From: JANPCX01 sp031431125
Lineage (GTDB): Bacteria > Pseudomonadota > Gammaproteobacteria > Burkholderiales > Burkholderiaceae_C
Assembly (NCBI GenBank): GCA_031431125.1
Contig: JANPCX010000031.1
Location: 1 to 64,000, forward strand
Length of the DNA stretch: 64,000 nt
Reading direction: 5' to 3'
In this document: positions 36,300-45,060 of the stretch, piece by piece
How the letters are laid out: each line of letters starts with the position of its first letter
How positions within the stretch are numbered: the first letter of the stretch is position 1
Notes under the pieces: generated by a model
Told to the model about the DNA's origin: nothing
The model's input: the letters and a program-made list of their open reading frames with translations, nothing else
Databases searched by the model: none
Made by a program: the position numbers and the translations under genes

Positions 36300-37921
36300 A
36301 TTCGGTTGCTGTTTCAACACCCCAGGTCGAACAAGTGCGCAAAGTGTTGTTGCTGGTGGCCTCCAGTCCATCAGATCTCACCGAAACCGAGAGCACCGCC
36401 CGTGCCTTGGCGAGTCGTGGTCACGACGTAACGCTGGCATATTTCTATGCGGGTAGCTCGCGCCAGGTGCATATGAGCAGCCTGGAAAAGCTCAGCTTAT
36501 TGCATGGCGCCGAGCTGGGTCTGCAAACGGTGGCTGTTGATGTGGACCAAAGCCAGCAACTGAACCAAGCAAAGATAGAGGCTGCAACGAATCCGCCCCG
36601 CGAGCGGGTTGCTGCCCCTGAAGAACCGTGGACAGTGACGCTGCGCAGAAGAATCAAGTCATTCAAACTTGGAGAGGTGGTCAGTCGGCAGTGGGTTCGC
36701 TTGCGACGATGGATGGAAAAGAATGGTTCTTTGGCGAGATACCATGCTTTCCTCCGAGTGGTGCGTGCCACCCGGGAGCGCGTGCGCAAGTTCATGATGA
36801 TTCGAATGTCAATGCCCTACGCCGTGATCGTCACATTGCAACTGCTGCGTATTTACAAGTCGTATGGGACGATGTTTGACACCCTCTTGGCGCAAAGAAA
36901 CTACCAAGTCATCTTGGTGCCCGAAGACGTGGTCGGGCCGTTCTGGCCGTCTTTGATCAAAGTGGGTTTGCGACGCAAGATTCCAACCGTGATCTTGCCC
37001 TACACCTTGGCCAACCAAGAAGAGGCGTTCAAGAGTTTGCGTGTCGTCCCTGATTTTCAAACCAAGTACAACCGTCTTGCGGCCTATTTTTTCCCCAAGT
37101 GGCGTATGAAACAAGATGGCTACGACATCGTCCGTATGCCAGCCGGTCACGTGTTTGCGCACGAATGGTTGGGGCTTGCGCCGCCTGACCCGTGGATGAT
37201 GAACAGCGGCAAAGCCAAGATGATTTGTGTCGATAGCGACGCCAGCCATGACTACTTTGTTCGAGCCGGGATCAGTAAAAAGAAGCTGACAGTCACAGGC
37301 TCCGTCAGTCAGGACGGTTTGGCACGTGTTCTGCACGGCAAGGCGGCTGGTTTGGAGGCCTTGTATGCTCAGCTCGGCCTGCGCGGCGCGAAACCGTTGC
37401 TGCTGCTCAGTGGTTGCCCCAACCAGTTGGCGGGCGAGGTTCCTCATTGTGAGTTTGCGAACATGCGAGACGTGGCTGCGCATGTCGGGGAGGTGTTGAA
37501 ATCCGTGGCCGAGGACTACCATTTGGTGGTTCGTCCCCATCCCAACTACCTCGAGTTCGGTAAATTTCTCGAAGCCCACGGTGTGACGATGACGCTGACG
37601 CCAACCGCCGAGTTGGTGCCTTTGTGTGATCTCTTCATTGCCTTTGCCTCAGCCACCATTCGGTGGGCGTCGGCTTGCGGCATTCCAACGCTCAACTACG
37701 ACATTTTCAATTACGGCTACGGCGATTTCGCTGCCAGCAAAGGGGTGGTCACCGTGAGTACAGCGCTTGATTTCGAATCGCTGGTTGCACGCATGAAACC
37801 GCATGACAGGCATTACTCTGAAGTGCTCACGCTGAGTCAGACCGATGCTGCCTATTGGAGTGTGATGGACGGGAAGGGCTTGCAGCGCATTGAGGAGGTC
37901 ATTGGCCAAGTTCACTGCTGA
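36296..37921 (+). CDS. Putative GT-B-fold glycosyltransferase, paralogue of the 17943 gene
   Basis: A 541-residue protein starting at GTG overlapping the previous stop. The N-terminal domain has 'VLLLVASSPSDLTETESTAR'. A basic amphipathic stretch near residues 130-190 may touch the membrane. The C-terminal domain has 'LVVRPHPNYLEFGKFLEAHG' and 'IRWASACGIPTLNYDIFNYG', parallel to 'RWAIACGKPVVNYDAYG' in the 17943-19337 product. A transferase role is inferred from these signatures and context only. Confidence 0.58.
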   Translation: MNSVAVSTPQVEQVRKVLLLVASSPSDLTETESTARALASRGHDVTLAYFYAGSSRQVHMSSLEKLSLLHGAELGLQTVAVDVDQSQQLNQAKIEAATNPPRERVAAPEEPWTVTLRRRIKSFKLGEVVSRQWVRLRRWMEKNGSLARYHAFLRVVRATRERVRKFMMIRMSMPYAVIVTLQLLRIYKSYGTMFDTLLAQRNYQVILVPEDVVGPFWPSLIKVGLRRKIPTVILPYTLANQEEAFKSLRVVPDFQTKYNRLAAYFFPKWRMKQDGYDIVRMPAGHVFAHEWLGLAPPDPWMMNSGKAKMICVDSDASHDYFVRAGISKKKLTVTGSVSQDGLARVLHGKAAGLEALYAQLGLRGAKPLLLLSGCPNQLAGEVPHCEFANMRDVAAHVGEVLKSVAEDYHLVVRPHPNYLEFGKFLEAHGVTMTLTPTAELVPLCDLFIAFASATIRWASACGIPTLNYDIFNYGYGDFAASKGVVTVSTALDFESLVARMKPHDRHYSEVLTLSQTDAAYWSVMDGKGLQRIEEVIGQVHC

Positions 37922-37957
37922 TTTGTCGAGTTTGTTTCGATTTTTTCTGAGGTTTTT

Positions 37958-38911
37958 ATGAGTAACAACAGTATCTCCGTTGCATTTGTCGGTGCCGGCT
38001 CCATGGCCACCGAACACGCCAAAGCTTTCTCAAAAATCCCTGGTGTGGTCTTGGCTGGCATCACCAGTCGTACAAAGGCCCGGGCGCAAACGCTGGCCGA
38101 GCAATACGCCATGCCGTGCACGGCAGACACGGTCGACGAGCTTTACGAAAAAACCCGTGCCGATTTGGTGGTTGTTACTGTTCCTGAATTGATGGCTAAT
38201 GCCGTGGCCAAATCGGCGCTGAAGTTTCCCTGGGCGATGTTGATGGAAAAGCCGGCTGGCTACGATCTGGCCGACGCGCAAGACATCGCCAATGCCGCCG
38301 AGGGCCATGCTGCGCCTGTGATGGTGGGTTTCAACCGGCGTTTTTATTCCAGCACCTTGGCGATTCAAGCCGACTTGGCGTCACGCCCCGACGAGCGCCG
38401 TTTTGTTCATGTGCAGGACCAACAAAATTACGCCGAAGCCCGCCACTACAAACACCCAGAACAGGTGGTGGAGAAGTTCATGTATGCCAACTCCATCCAC
38501 TTGATCGACATGATCATGGCTTTGGGGCGAGGCCAAGTCAGCAAGGTCACTCAGGTCACGCCTTGGCGAGGTGAAAAAACAGAAATCATGTTGGCCCATG
38601 TGGAATTCGACAGCGGAGACACCGCCTTGTACGAAGGCATCTGGCGCGGCCCTGGGCCTTGGGCTTGTGCGGTGAGCACACCGAGTCGCCGTTGGACGCT
38701 GCAGCCGCTGGAGCAGGCGGTTTTTCAGAATGCCGGTGAGCGCTCGCGCCACAGCGTTGAAACCAGCGAAGACGACAAACTTTGCAAGCCCGGCTTTCTT
38801 CTTCAGGCCCAAGCGGCGGTCGCAAAGGTGCGAGGCCAGGAAAGCAAGATCGTTTCGCTGCAAGACAGCTTGGCCACGATGCGTTTGATCAATCAGCTGT
38901 TTGGGGTGTGA
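37958..38911 (+). CDS. Gfo/Idh/MocA-family oxidoreductase (3 of 3)
   Basis: A 317-residue oxidoreductase: 'VAFVGAGSMATEHAKAFSKI' (NAD(P) binding), 'MLMEKPAGYDLADAQDI' (EKP lysine) and 'MVGFNRRFYSSTLAI'. A Shine-Dalgarno-like TGAGG precedes ATG 37958. It is the first gene after the GT-B pair and is followed by an NHL-type protein and the HisF/HisH genes. Substrate unknown. Confidence 0.85.
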   Translation: MSNNSISVAFVGAGSMATEHAKAFSKIPGVVLAGITSRTKARAQTLAEQYAMPCTADTVDELYEKTRADLVVVTVPELMANAVAKSALKFPWAMLMEKPAGYDLADAQDIANAAEGHAAPVMVGFNRRFYSSTLAIQADLASRPDERRFVHVQDQQNYAEARHYKHPEQVVEKFMYANSIHLIDMIMALGRGQVSKVTQVTPWRGEKTEIMLAHVEFDSGDTALYEGIWRGPGPWACAVSTPSRRWTLQPLEQAVFQNAGERSRHSVETSEDDKLCKPGFLLQAQAAVAKVRGQESKIVSLQDSLATMRLINQLFGV

Positions 38912-38931
38912 GTCTCTTCTAAGACGCATTG

Positions 38932-39930
38932 ATGGAGCTGTTTCGACAATCTCACCCCTGGGGCGTTGAAGTCACAGGTTTTGGGCGGCCGATGGGTTTG
39001 GGTGTGGATGCCCAAGGGTGTTTGCTGGTGACCGACATGGACTGCCATGTCCTGGTTCGATTCGATGCGGAGTTGTCTCGGTTTCAGTGCCATGACGGAT
39101 TGGATCAAACCTGGGGTCCACTCAAGGATGTACAGCCGGGGCTTGGCACTGAGCGGCCGAGCCGACAGCCCGGTGGCTGGAACGGGCCCCATGCAGTCAC
39201 TATCGACCACCAGGGCAGGCTCTTGGTCACCTGCTACTACCAGCCCATGGTGGCTGCTGTGTCGCCAGATGGCTCGGCCACGGTGCTCATCGGCGACGAT
39301 ATTCTCAAAGGCCCCGCAACGGGGCGCGTCGACGCGCAGGGCCGAATCCTGGTTGCCGAGTACGCGTTGAACCTGCTCATGGTGTTTGACCCCAATGGAC
39401 GCTATTTGGGGCGGCTTGGTTTTGCACCGGGTCAAGGCCCGTTGAAGTTCGACCCGGGCCGTGACGCGGTGCCCGCCTGCAGCGCAGCGGGCGGGTTTGA
39501 TCGGCTGCACATGGCCATTGGTTTGCCTGATGGTGGTTTTGTAATCGCCGACACCTGGAACCACAGGTTGCAACGGTTCTCCGCCGACGGTGATTGCATC
39601 GGCTGCGTGGTCGATGGAAGGGGCTGGCAAACGGCGATGGAACCTTCCTCTGTCGCGGTTGACTGCGGCATCTCTTGTCCCGTGGCGGTCGACTTGAACG
39701 CGGATGGCCAGTTGCTGGTCACGGCTTGGGGCAGCAACCAGGTCTTGCTTGTGGGCACCGATGGGGTGGCATTGCCGCTCCAGGCCCTGCCTGGCTTGGA
39801 TAAGCCCTATGACGCCCGCTTCTTTGGTGACGGCTTGGTGATTGCCGACAGCCACCATGGCCGGCTGCTCATCGTCGATAATCTGGCCTCGCTCCACCAA
39901 CGAGCGGTTGCAGTGACTGACCATGACTAA
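38932..39930 (+). CDS. NHL/SMP-30-like beta-propeller protein
   Basis: A 332-residue protein without a signal peptide, made of repeated 40-60 residue blades: 'GRPMGLGVDAQGCLLVTDMD', 'HAVTIDHQGRLLVTCYY', 'GRVDAQGRILVAEYALN', 'IGLPDGGFVIADTWNHRLQR' and 'AVDLNADGQLLVTAWGSNQV'. This is a six-bladed NHL or gluconolactonase-like propeller. Enzymatic activity (lactonase) or scaffolding are both possible. It overlaps the HisF-like gene by eight bases. Confidence 0.75.
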   Translation: MELFRQSHPWGVEVTGFGRPMGLGVDAQGCLLVTDMDCHVLVRFDAELSRFQCHDGLDQTWGPLKDVQPGLGTERPSRQPGGWNGPHAVTIDHQGRLLVTCYYQPMVAAVSPDGSATVLIGDDILKGPATGRVDAQGRILVAEYALNLLMVFDPNGRYLGRLGFAPGQGPLKFDPGRDAVPACSAAGGFDRLHMAIGLPDGGFVIADTWNHRLQRFSADGDCIGCVVDGRGWQTAMEPSSVAVDCGISCPVAVDLNADGQLLVTAWGSNQVLLVGTDGVALPLQALPGLDKPYDARFFGDGLVIADSHHGRLLIVDNLASLHQRAVAVTDHD

Positions 39931-40708
39931 AAAAGTACGCCTCATTGCGAGGCTGGATATCAAAGGCCCCAAGTTGATCAAAGGCATCAACCTGGAAGGT
40001 GTGCGGGTGGTGGGTGATCCGCATGAATATGCCAAAAACTATTTCCACCACGGCATCGACGAAATTCTTTACATGGACAGCGTGGCCACGCTCTATGGCC
40101 GCAACAGCCTGGCTGGTTTGGTGCGTGAAACCACAGAAGACGTCTTTGTGCCCATGACCGTGGGTGGTGGATTGCGCAGCTTGGCCGACGTGGACGAAAT
40201 GATGCGGGCAGGGGCCGACAAGGTGGCCATCAACACCGCCGCCGTTCGCCGTCCGGCGCTGTTGACCGAGGTATCGCGGCGTTATGGCTCGCAGGCCATG
40301 GTGCTGTCCTTGGAAGCCAAAAAACGTCCTTCCGGCAAGGGTTGGGAAGTCTATGTGGACCTGGGCCGCGAGAAGACCGACATGGACGTGATCGACTGGG
40401 TTCAGCAGGCCGTGAAGCTCGGGGCAGGCGAAATTCTCGTCACCTCGGTGGACCGCGAGGGCATGCGCGGCGGGTTTGACGTAGAACTGGTGCGTGCCGT
40501 CTGCGACGTGGTCGATGTGCCTGTGATCGCATCGGGCGGCATGGGCAAAATGGAACACGCTTCTGATGTCATCGAACAAGGCGGTGCCGACGCTGTGGCC
40601 ATGGCCCATGTGCTGCACTACAAACAAATTTCCCTGGAAAACATGCGCAGCTTTCTGCTGGGGCTAGGCATAGAGGTATCGGTTCATGACGTTGCTCCAC
40701 ATTTGTGA
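39923..40708 (+). CDS. HisF-like cyclase subunit for sugar amidotransfer (HisF2 type)
   Basis: A 261-residue TIM barrel similar to imidazole glycerol phosphate synthase HisF: 'VRLIARLDIKGPKLIKGIN', 'MTVGGGLRSLADVDEMMRAG', 'ILVTSVDREGMRGGFD' and 'VIASGGMGKMEHASDV'. The variant 'ARLDIKGPKL' and the location mark it as the glycan-locus form that channels ammonia from HisH2 to a WbpG-type amidotransferase, not the histidine enzyme. No other his genes are near. Confidence 0.88.
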   Translation: MTKKVRLIARLDIKGPKLIKGINLEGVRVVGDPHEYAKNYFHHGIDEILYMDSVATLYGRNSLAGLVRETTEDVFVPMTVGGGLRSLADVDEMMRAGADKVAINTAAVRRPALLTEVSRRYGSQAMVLSLEAKKRPSGKGWEVYVDLGREKTDMDVIDWVQQAVKLGAGEILVTSVDREGMRGGFDVELVRAVCDVVDVPVIASGGMGKMEHASDVIEQGGADAVAMAHVLHYKQISLENMRSFLLGLGIEVSVHDVAPHL

Positions 40709-41351
40709 CTACGGCTCGGGCAACATCCACAACGTCGAGCGTGCGTTGGTGCGTGCCGGTGCGCGGGTGAAACGCTGCGACACGGGCGATGAACTGGTTG
40801 GTGCGCAAGCCGTGGTGATTCCGGGTGTCGGTGCGTTTGGTGATTGCATCAATGCCTTGCGCGCCAAAGGTTTCGAAGACCCCATCAAAGAACTCGCGGC
40901 CTCAGGCGCTTGGGTCTTGGGCATTTGTGTGGGCATGCAAGTCATGGCCTCCTACAGTGACGAGTTCGGTCACCACGAGGGCTTGGGCATTGTTCCCGGT
41001 GTGGTGCGTTTGATTCCTGGTCAGACACCACAAGGTCAAACCCTCAAACGTCCCCACATGGGTTGGTCCAACCTGTATGGTGACTTGGCAAAGTGGGCCA
41101 GTGGCCCGCTGGCCGGTGTGAACCACACGTCGCCCGTGTCGTTCTTGCACTCTTACCACTTGGTGCCTGACGCGCCTGAGCACCTTTTGGCCCACGCGAT
41201 TTATGGCGGGCATGACATCGTGGCGGCGGTTCAGGCGCAACGTGTGTTTGGCTTGCAGTTTCACCCAGAGAAAAGCGGCTACACCGGTTTGCAAGTGTTG
41301 AAAAACTTTGTGGCCATGGTGCAGGCGGAGGCGGTTCTGACGGCTGCTTGA
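40686..41351 (+). CDS. HisH-like glutamine amidotransferase (HisH2 type)
   Basis: A 221-residue class I glutaminase. Nucleophile Cys81 in 'LGICVGMQVMASYSDEFG', 'HSYHLVP', and the His-x-Glu pair in 'FGLQFHPEKSG'. It overlaps the HisF-like gene by 23 bases and would supply ammonia to it. Together with the WbpG-like protein (28382-29698) it completes a sugar-amidination module. It ends the tightly packed operon. Confidence 0.9.
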   Translation: MTLLHICDYGSGNIHNVERALVRAGARVKRCDTGDELVGAQAVVIPGVGAFGDCINALRAKGFEDPIKELAASGAWVLGICVGMQVMASYSDEFGHHEGLGIVPGVVRLIPGQTPQGQTLKRPHMGWSNLYGDLAKWASGPLAGVNHTSPVSFLHSYHLVPDAPEHLLAHAIYGGHDIVAAVQAQRVFGLQFHPEKSGYTGLQVLKNFVAMVQAEAVLTAA

Positions 41352-41448
41352 CCCTTGCATTGCCGGCCTCCTTGGTGTCTGCGGTGTCGCCCTTGTTGGT
41401 TTTTCCAAATGAGCGACCTGAATGGGGTTCAAACGAGGATATGGCTCA

Positions 41449-41907
41449 ATGGGTGTCGAGATCGAGCGCAAATTTCTGGTGGTCGGAACGGCATGGCGCC
41501 AAGGAGTTGGCGTGCGCTTCAGTCAAGGCTATCTGAATCGAGATCAGAAGCGAACTGTCAGGGTGCGGCTTGCGGGATCGCAAGCGTTCCTCACCATCAA
41601 AGGCTTATCCGTAGGTGCTTCTCGGGCGGAGTTCGAATACGAAATTCCCGCTGCCGACGCGGAGCAGCTACTGAAGCTCAGTGATGGGCCAGTTATTGAG
41701 AAGATTCGTAGAGTTGTTGACTTCGCAGGCGCCATCTGGGAGGTGGATGAGTTCCTCGGAGAGAATGCGGGTCTGGTAGTCGCAGAAATCGAGTTGCAAT
41801 CGGAAGATCAAAATTTTGCGAAACCCGATTGGCTCGGAGAAGAAGTGACTTATGACGCCAGGTACTTCAATTCGAGCCTGGCTACACATCCCTTCCGTAG
41901 CTGGTGA
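41449..41907 (+). CDS. CYTH-domain protein (triphosphatase-like)
   Basis: A 152-residue protein opening with the CYTH signature 'VEIERKFLVVG', then 'RVRLAGSQAFLTIKG' and 'WEVDEFLGENAGLVVAEIEL', which give the acidic and basic residues of the tunnel. CYTH proteins hydrolyse inorganic triphosphate or thiamine triphosphate. The ATG at 41449, with GAGGA upstream, is preferred to ATG 41422. It is probably unrelated to the glycan pathway. Confidence 0.88.
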   Translation: MGVEIERKFLVVGTAWRQGVGVRFSQGYLNRDQKRTVRVRLAGSQAFLTIKGLSVGASRAEFEYEIPAADAEQLLKLSDGPVIEKIRRVVDFAGAIWEVDEFLGENAGLVVAEIELQSEDQNFAKPDWLGEEVTYDARYFNSSLATHPFRSW

Positions 41908-41927
41908 TTCACCTTAGCCTGCGACGG

Positions 41928-41958
41928 GTTTCGTACGGTCTGACCCGTACGGTGAAAC
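41928..41958. terminator. Hairpin between convergent genes (possible bidirectional terminator)
   Basis: GTTTC and GTACGG pair with CCGTAC and GAAAC around a six-base loop, with a three-base bulge. There is no U-run, so the terminator role is tentative. It lies between the CYTH gene and the convergent GT2 gene. The remaining 85 bases show nothing. Confidence 0.35.
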
Positions 41959-42043
41959 AGAGGAGTCTGGCTGTGCGAGCAGCAAGGCGCTGCCTGCAGC
42001 TCAAGCTGGATGCCCAGGCAAGGTGCCCAACGCTGCGACTCGT

Positions 42044-43132
42044 TTAGTGCCATAGCCGCTTCCACTCGTTCCAGGCGATGGCTGCGTAACCCTGGCGGTA
42101 AAAGCGTGGGCTCATGACCGTTCGCAGCGCAGCGGCATCGGCGCGACGCAGTGGCGCGAAACGTTGGCGTTCCTGCCGGATGTCGCCAAATTTCTTGAAC
42201 GCGTCGCGGTAAACGGCCCACAACAACCGAGCACGCCCACTGAGCACTTGGCGTACCACCGTCAGCACGTGGGCCAGCAGCCACTGCGGGGCAAAGCGCC
42301 AAAACATGCTGCTCGGTATCAACTTCCACTGCATCCAAATGGCGTTTCGCAAGCCGTGGTAAGCAATGAAGTTGTTGTGCTGTCCTGCTGCGCTGGCTTG
42401 GCCTTCATGAAGGGCAATCAACTCATCAACATAGGCCGGGCGGTAGCCCAGCAGATTGGCACGCAGCACCAGGTCGGTGTCTTCGCAATAACAAAAATAA
42501 CGCTCGTCAAACCAGTAGCCGGTCATGGTTTTGACGTCTGCCAGAAAATGCCGCGTCATCAGGCAGCAGCCGCCCGTGGGGCCGAGGTAGGGGTCGGTTG
42601 TGGTTTTGCGGTCGGCGGGCATCAAGCTCGCGTACAAGGTGATGCCCAAGGTGTCCACCACCTCGGGCTGGGCCAGTCGGTGCATGCGCCCGCCTGACAT
42701 GCCTACCGCGGCGCCACCTTGGTCCAGCGCCTGGCGCAGCAAACGAACCAAGCCGGGCAGGGCCACCGCGTCGTTGTTGAGCAAACCAATGCAGTCACAG
42801 TGCGGCGTTTGCATCAGCCGCTCGATCAAAAAGTTGCTGCCTGCGGCAAACCCGAGGTTGGTCTCAGAACGAAAGAGCTGCACCCGTGTTGCGGTCGCGG
42901 CGGCCAGGGAGCGTTTGAGCAAGTCGTAGTCGGCGGCTTGGGAGGCGTTGTCCAGCACCAGTACCCAGGCGGGAGGGGGATCGTTTTGCGCCAGGGACTC
43001 CACGCAGCGCAGCGTCTGCGCGGCGGTGTTGAAGTTGATCACGGTAAACCCAACGCCCTCGTTGGGGGTGCTCTGCGGCTGGAGGTCCAGTGCAAGCGTG
43101 GGCGGGCTTGGCATGCAGGGTTCTGTCTTCAC
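42044..43132 (-). CDS. GT2-family glycosyltransferase (rhamnosyltransferase-like)
   Basis: A 362-residue GT-A protein. 'TVINFNTAAQTLRCVESL', 'VLVLDNAS', 'NLGFAAGSNF', the DxD-like 'IGLLNNDAVALPGLVRLL', 'GPTGGCCLMTRHFLADV' and 'YCEDTDLVLRANLLGYRP' (general base region) are typical of GT2 dTDP-rhamnosyl or related transferases. It starts at GTG 43132, overlapping the NeuD-like gene stop (GTGA). ATG at 43114 is an alternative. Confidence 0.88.
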   Translation of the reverse strand: MKTEPCMPSPPTLALDLQPQSTPNEGVGFTVINFNTAAQTLRCVESLAQNDPPPAWVLVLDNASQAADYDLLKRSLAAATATRVQLFRSETNLGFAAGSNFLIERLMQTPHCDCIGLLNNDAVALPGLVRLLRQALDQGGAAVGMSGGRMHRLAQPEVVDTLGITLYASLMPADRKTTTDPYLGPTGGCCLMTRHFLADVKTMTGYWFDERYFCYCEDTDLVLRANLLGYRPAYVDELIALHEGQASAAGQHNNFIAYHGLRNAIWMQWKLIPSSMFWRFAPQWLLAHVLTVVRQVLSGRARLLWAVYRDAFKKFGDIRQERQRFAPLRRADAAALRTVMSPRFYRQGYAAIAWNEWKRLWH

Positions 43133-43776
43133 AGCGGTTTGAGATGTCGAGGGCGGGCTGGATTTCCCAGCACTTGCACACCTGCCGCCACGTTCTGGGT
43201 GACTATCGCGCCAGCGCCTACCACAGCGCCTTCACCGACCGTGATACCTTGCAGCAGCACTGCACCCGCGCCAACGAAAACATCGGCCGCAATGGACACT
43301 CCACCGCACAAGACGGCACCTGGTGCAATGAAGGCGTGTGCGCCGAGCACGCAGTCGTGGTCCACACGGGCGCCGGTGTTGACCACGGTGTTCTCGCCAA
43401 TCACCGTACCCGTTTGAACGATGGCACCGGCCATGAGTTGGCTGCCTTCCATCAAGGAGACGCCACGCGCGACGATCGCCGACGGGTGGTGCACAGTGGT
43501 GAAACTGAAGCCTGCTGCCTTCCAACGCTCGAACAAACGGCGCCGCAACAAACTCCCCGGTAGGGTGCCAGCGCCATTGGCAAGTACGAAGTCGTTGCTG
43601 TCGCGTCCCAGCAGCCAATCGTCCGGACCCATGACGGCTTGCTGCAATACGAGGCTGCCCACCGTCAAAGCGGGGTCGAGTATCCCTTCCAGCACCAGGT
43701 TTTGCGCCAGCAATGCGTCCAGTACCACGCGACCATGGCCGCCAGCGGCCAGCAGGATCAGCTTCTTGTTCGACAT
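43129..43776 (-). CDS. NeuD/PglD-family sugar O/N-acyltransferase
   Basis: A 215-residue protein with the PglD-like N-terminal nucleotide-sugar domain ('LILLAAGGHGRVVLDALLAQ') and a left-handed beta-helix of hexapeptide repeats ('MAGAIVQTGTVIGENTVVN', 'ARVDHDCVLGAHAFIAPGAV'). The catalytic His is probably in 'RVDHDCVLG'. It acetylates an amino sugar or sialic acid. As no other LegH candidate is in the window, it may supply the N-acetyltransferase step after LegC. Confidence 0.88.
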   Translation of the reverse strand: MSNKKLILLAAGGHGRVVLDALLAQNLVLEGILDPALTVGSLVLQQAVMGPDDWLLGRDSNDFVLANGAGTLPGSLLRRRLFERWKAAGFSFTTVHHPSAIVARGVSLMEGSQLMAGAIVQTGTVIGENTVVNTGARVDHDCVLGAHAFIAPGAVLCGGVSIAADVFVGAGAVLLQGITVGEGAVVGAGAIVTQNVAAGVQVLGNPARPRHLKPL

Positions 43777-45060
43777 TCAGTTTCTCGCAGACGGGTTGGC
43801 GGGATCAGCAGACACGATGGCGTCTGACGGCGAAGAGGAGGCAGGAGATGCCGGGGAAACGTTGACCGCTTCCCCAAGCTGTTGTTGGCGCTTGTGGGTG
43901 GCCCTGGCCAATTCTCTCAAGTACAGCTCGTTGCTGTCCCGCATCCACGGTTGTATGTAGGCAGGAAAGTAGCGGTTGATGTGCGCTGTTGTCATGGCGT
44001 GCACCGAATTGCTACCGTACAGGTACTGCAGGGATACCGAGGAGTAAGAAAACGAAATCACCGTGCGACAGCGCGCCAAGCGCCTCAACGCTTCGATCGG
44101 CAGTCCGTCTGTGCTGCTCGTCTCCACCTTGCAGTGCGAGGCCAATGTGGTGGCGACGGTGCGAACCTTGTCGCCGTAAGACGCCGGGTGGGCTTTGAGA
44201 ATCAGTGTCGCCCCTGCGGGAACATGCTCTCGAGCCACGTCCAAGTACATGGCCACTTCTTGGGCAGGGGAGGTGAAGCCCGATTCCGAGAATGAGCCCA
44301 GCAGCATCAGGTGTTTGTCGGCGGTGGACTTGTCTTGGTCGCTGCTGGCCGCATCGCTTTCAACACCTCTTGCCAAAGCATCTACGACCCCATCGAGGGT
44401 GGGTCGTTTGATCTCCAGCAATATCTTGCCGGGCAAAAAGTCGCCGCCCGGATCACTGGGCAGTACCAGCGCCGCGATGTGGGCATCCAGTCGGGCGTTT
44501 TTCGCAGGCAGTGTGTAGGCACGTTTGCAGCGCCAGAGCAGGTTGACCAGTGTTTGTCGCGGTTTCCTGAGCCAGTCCGCCAACGACCCCACAGGGTAGG
44601 TCAGTCGGGTGTAGTAGTCGTTGCTGTAGACGACACCCAACGCATCGCCGAAACACACACGGGTCGCCATGGGAAAGGCTTGCATCGCCGATTGGGCGAT
44701 GTAGTCCGAGCCCATGTCGTGGGCGTAAAAAACAGATGCAAAAGCTTCATTTCCAAAACGCTGACGCAAGTAGGCGGCTTTTTTGGCAACGGTGAAGTTC
44801 GCGGACAAATTCGCTTGAATCTCCCGCGCAGTCGGAAAGACCAAGGTGACCCATGGAAACTCCCTGAGCAACAGATCAAATGCCTGCTGCCGCTGCGCAA
44901 GAACCTTGTCGCCCACGCCCGGATCACTCCAGACCAAGAGGGTCGCTGGTGCATGAACATCCTTGGCCTGCTGCAGTCGACACTGCACCACCGCTGCCAA
45001 ACCGGGAAGCAGTTGCTGTGGGTAGTAGACGCACAGCAATGCCGTGTCGGGAGGAGTCAT
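43777..45060 (-). CDS. Polysialyltransferase-like glycosyltransferase (GT-B, CMP-sialic-acid type)
   Basis: A 427-residue soluble protein. The His-Pro motif 'LILKAHPASYGDK' (His291) and a Ser-rich 'VISFSYSSVSLQYLYGS' (residues 335-350) recall the HP and S motifs of bacterial poly/oligo-sialyltransferases. 'FGDALGVVYSN' is near residue 140. This would make it the enzyme that adds the CMP-activated nonulosonate. A low-complexity Ser/Ala/Pro tail ends the protein. The ATG at 45060 has GGAG directly upstream on the plus-strand copy only, so the start is less certain. Confidence 0.6.
   Translation of the reverse strand: MTPPDTALLCVYYPQQLLPGLAAVVQCRLQQAKDVHAPATLLVWSDPGVGDKVLAQRQQAFDLLLREFPWVTLVFPTAREIQANLSANFTVAKKAAYLRQRFGNEAFASVFYAHDMGSDYIAQSAMQAFPMATRVCFGDALGVVYSNDYYTRLTYPVGSLADWLRKPRQTLVNLLWRCKRAYTLPAKNARLDAHIAALVLPSDPGGDFLPGKILLEIKRPTLDGVVDALARGVESDAASSDQDKSTADKHLMLLGSFSESGFTSPAQEVAMYLDVAREHVPAGATLILKAHPASYGDKVRTVATTLASHCKVETSSTDGLPIEALRRLARCRTVISFSYSSVSLQYLYGSNSVHAMTTAHINRYFPAYIQPWMRDSNELYLRELARATHKRQQQLGEAVNVSPASPASSSPSDAIVSADPANPSARN

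Noticed and set aside
39923..41351. HisF/HisH as histidine biosynthesis genes.
   Set aside because: No other his genes are nearby, and a WbpG-type amidotransferase in the same operon explains them better.
41449..41907. CYTH gene as part of the glycan pathway.
   Set aside because: It is about 100 bases away with its own Shine-Dalgarno sequence, and its family acts on triphosphates; no link beyond proximity.
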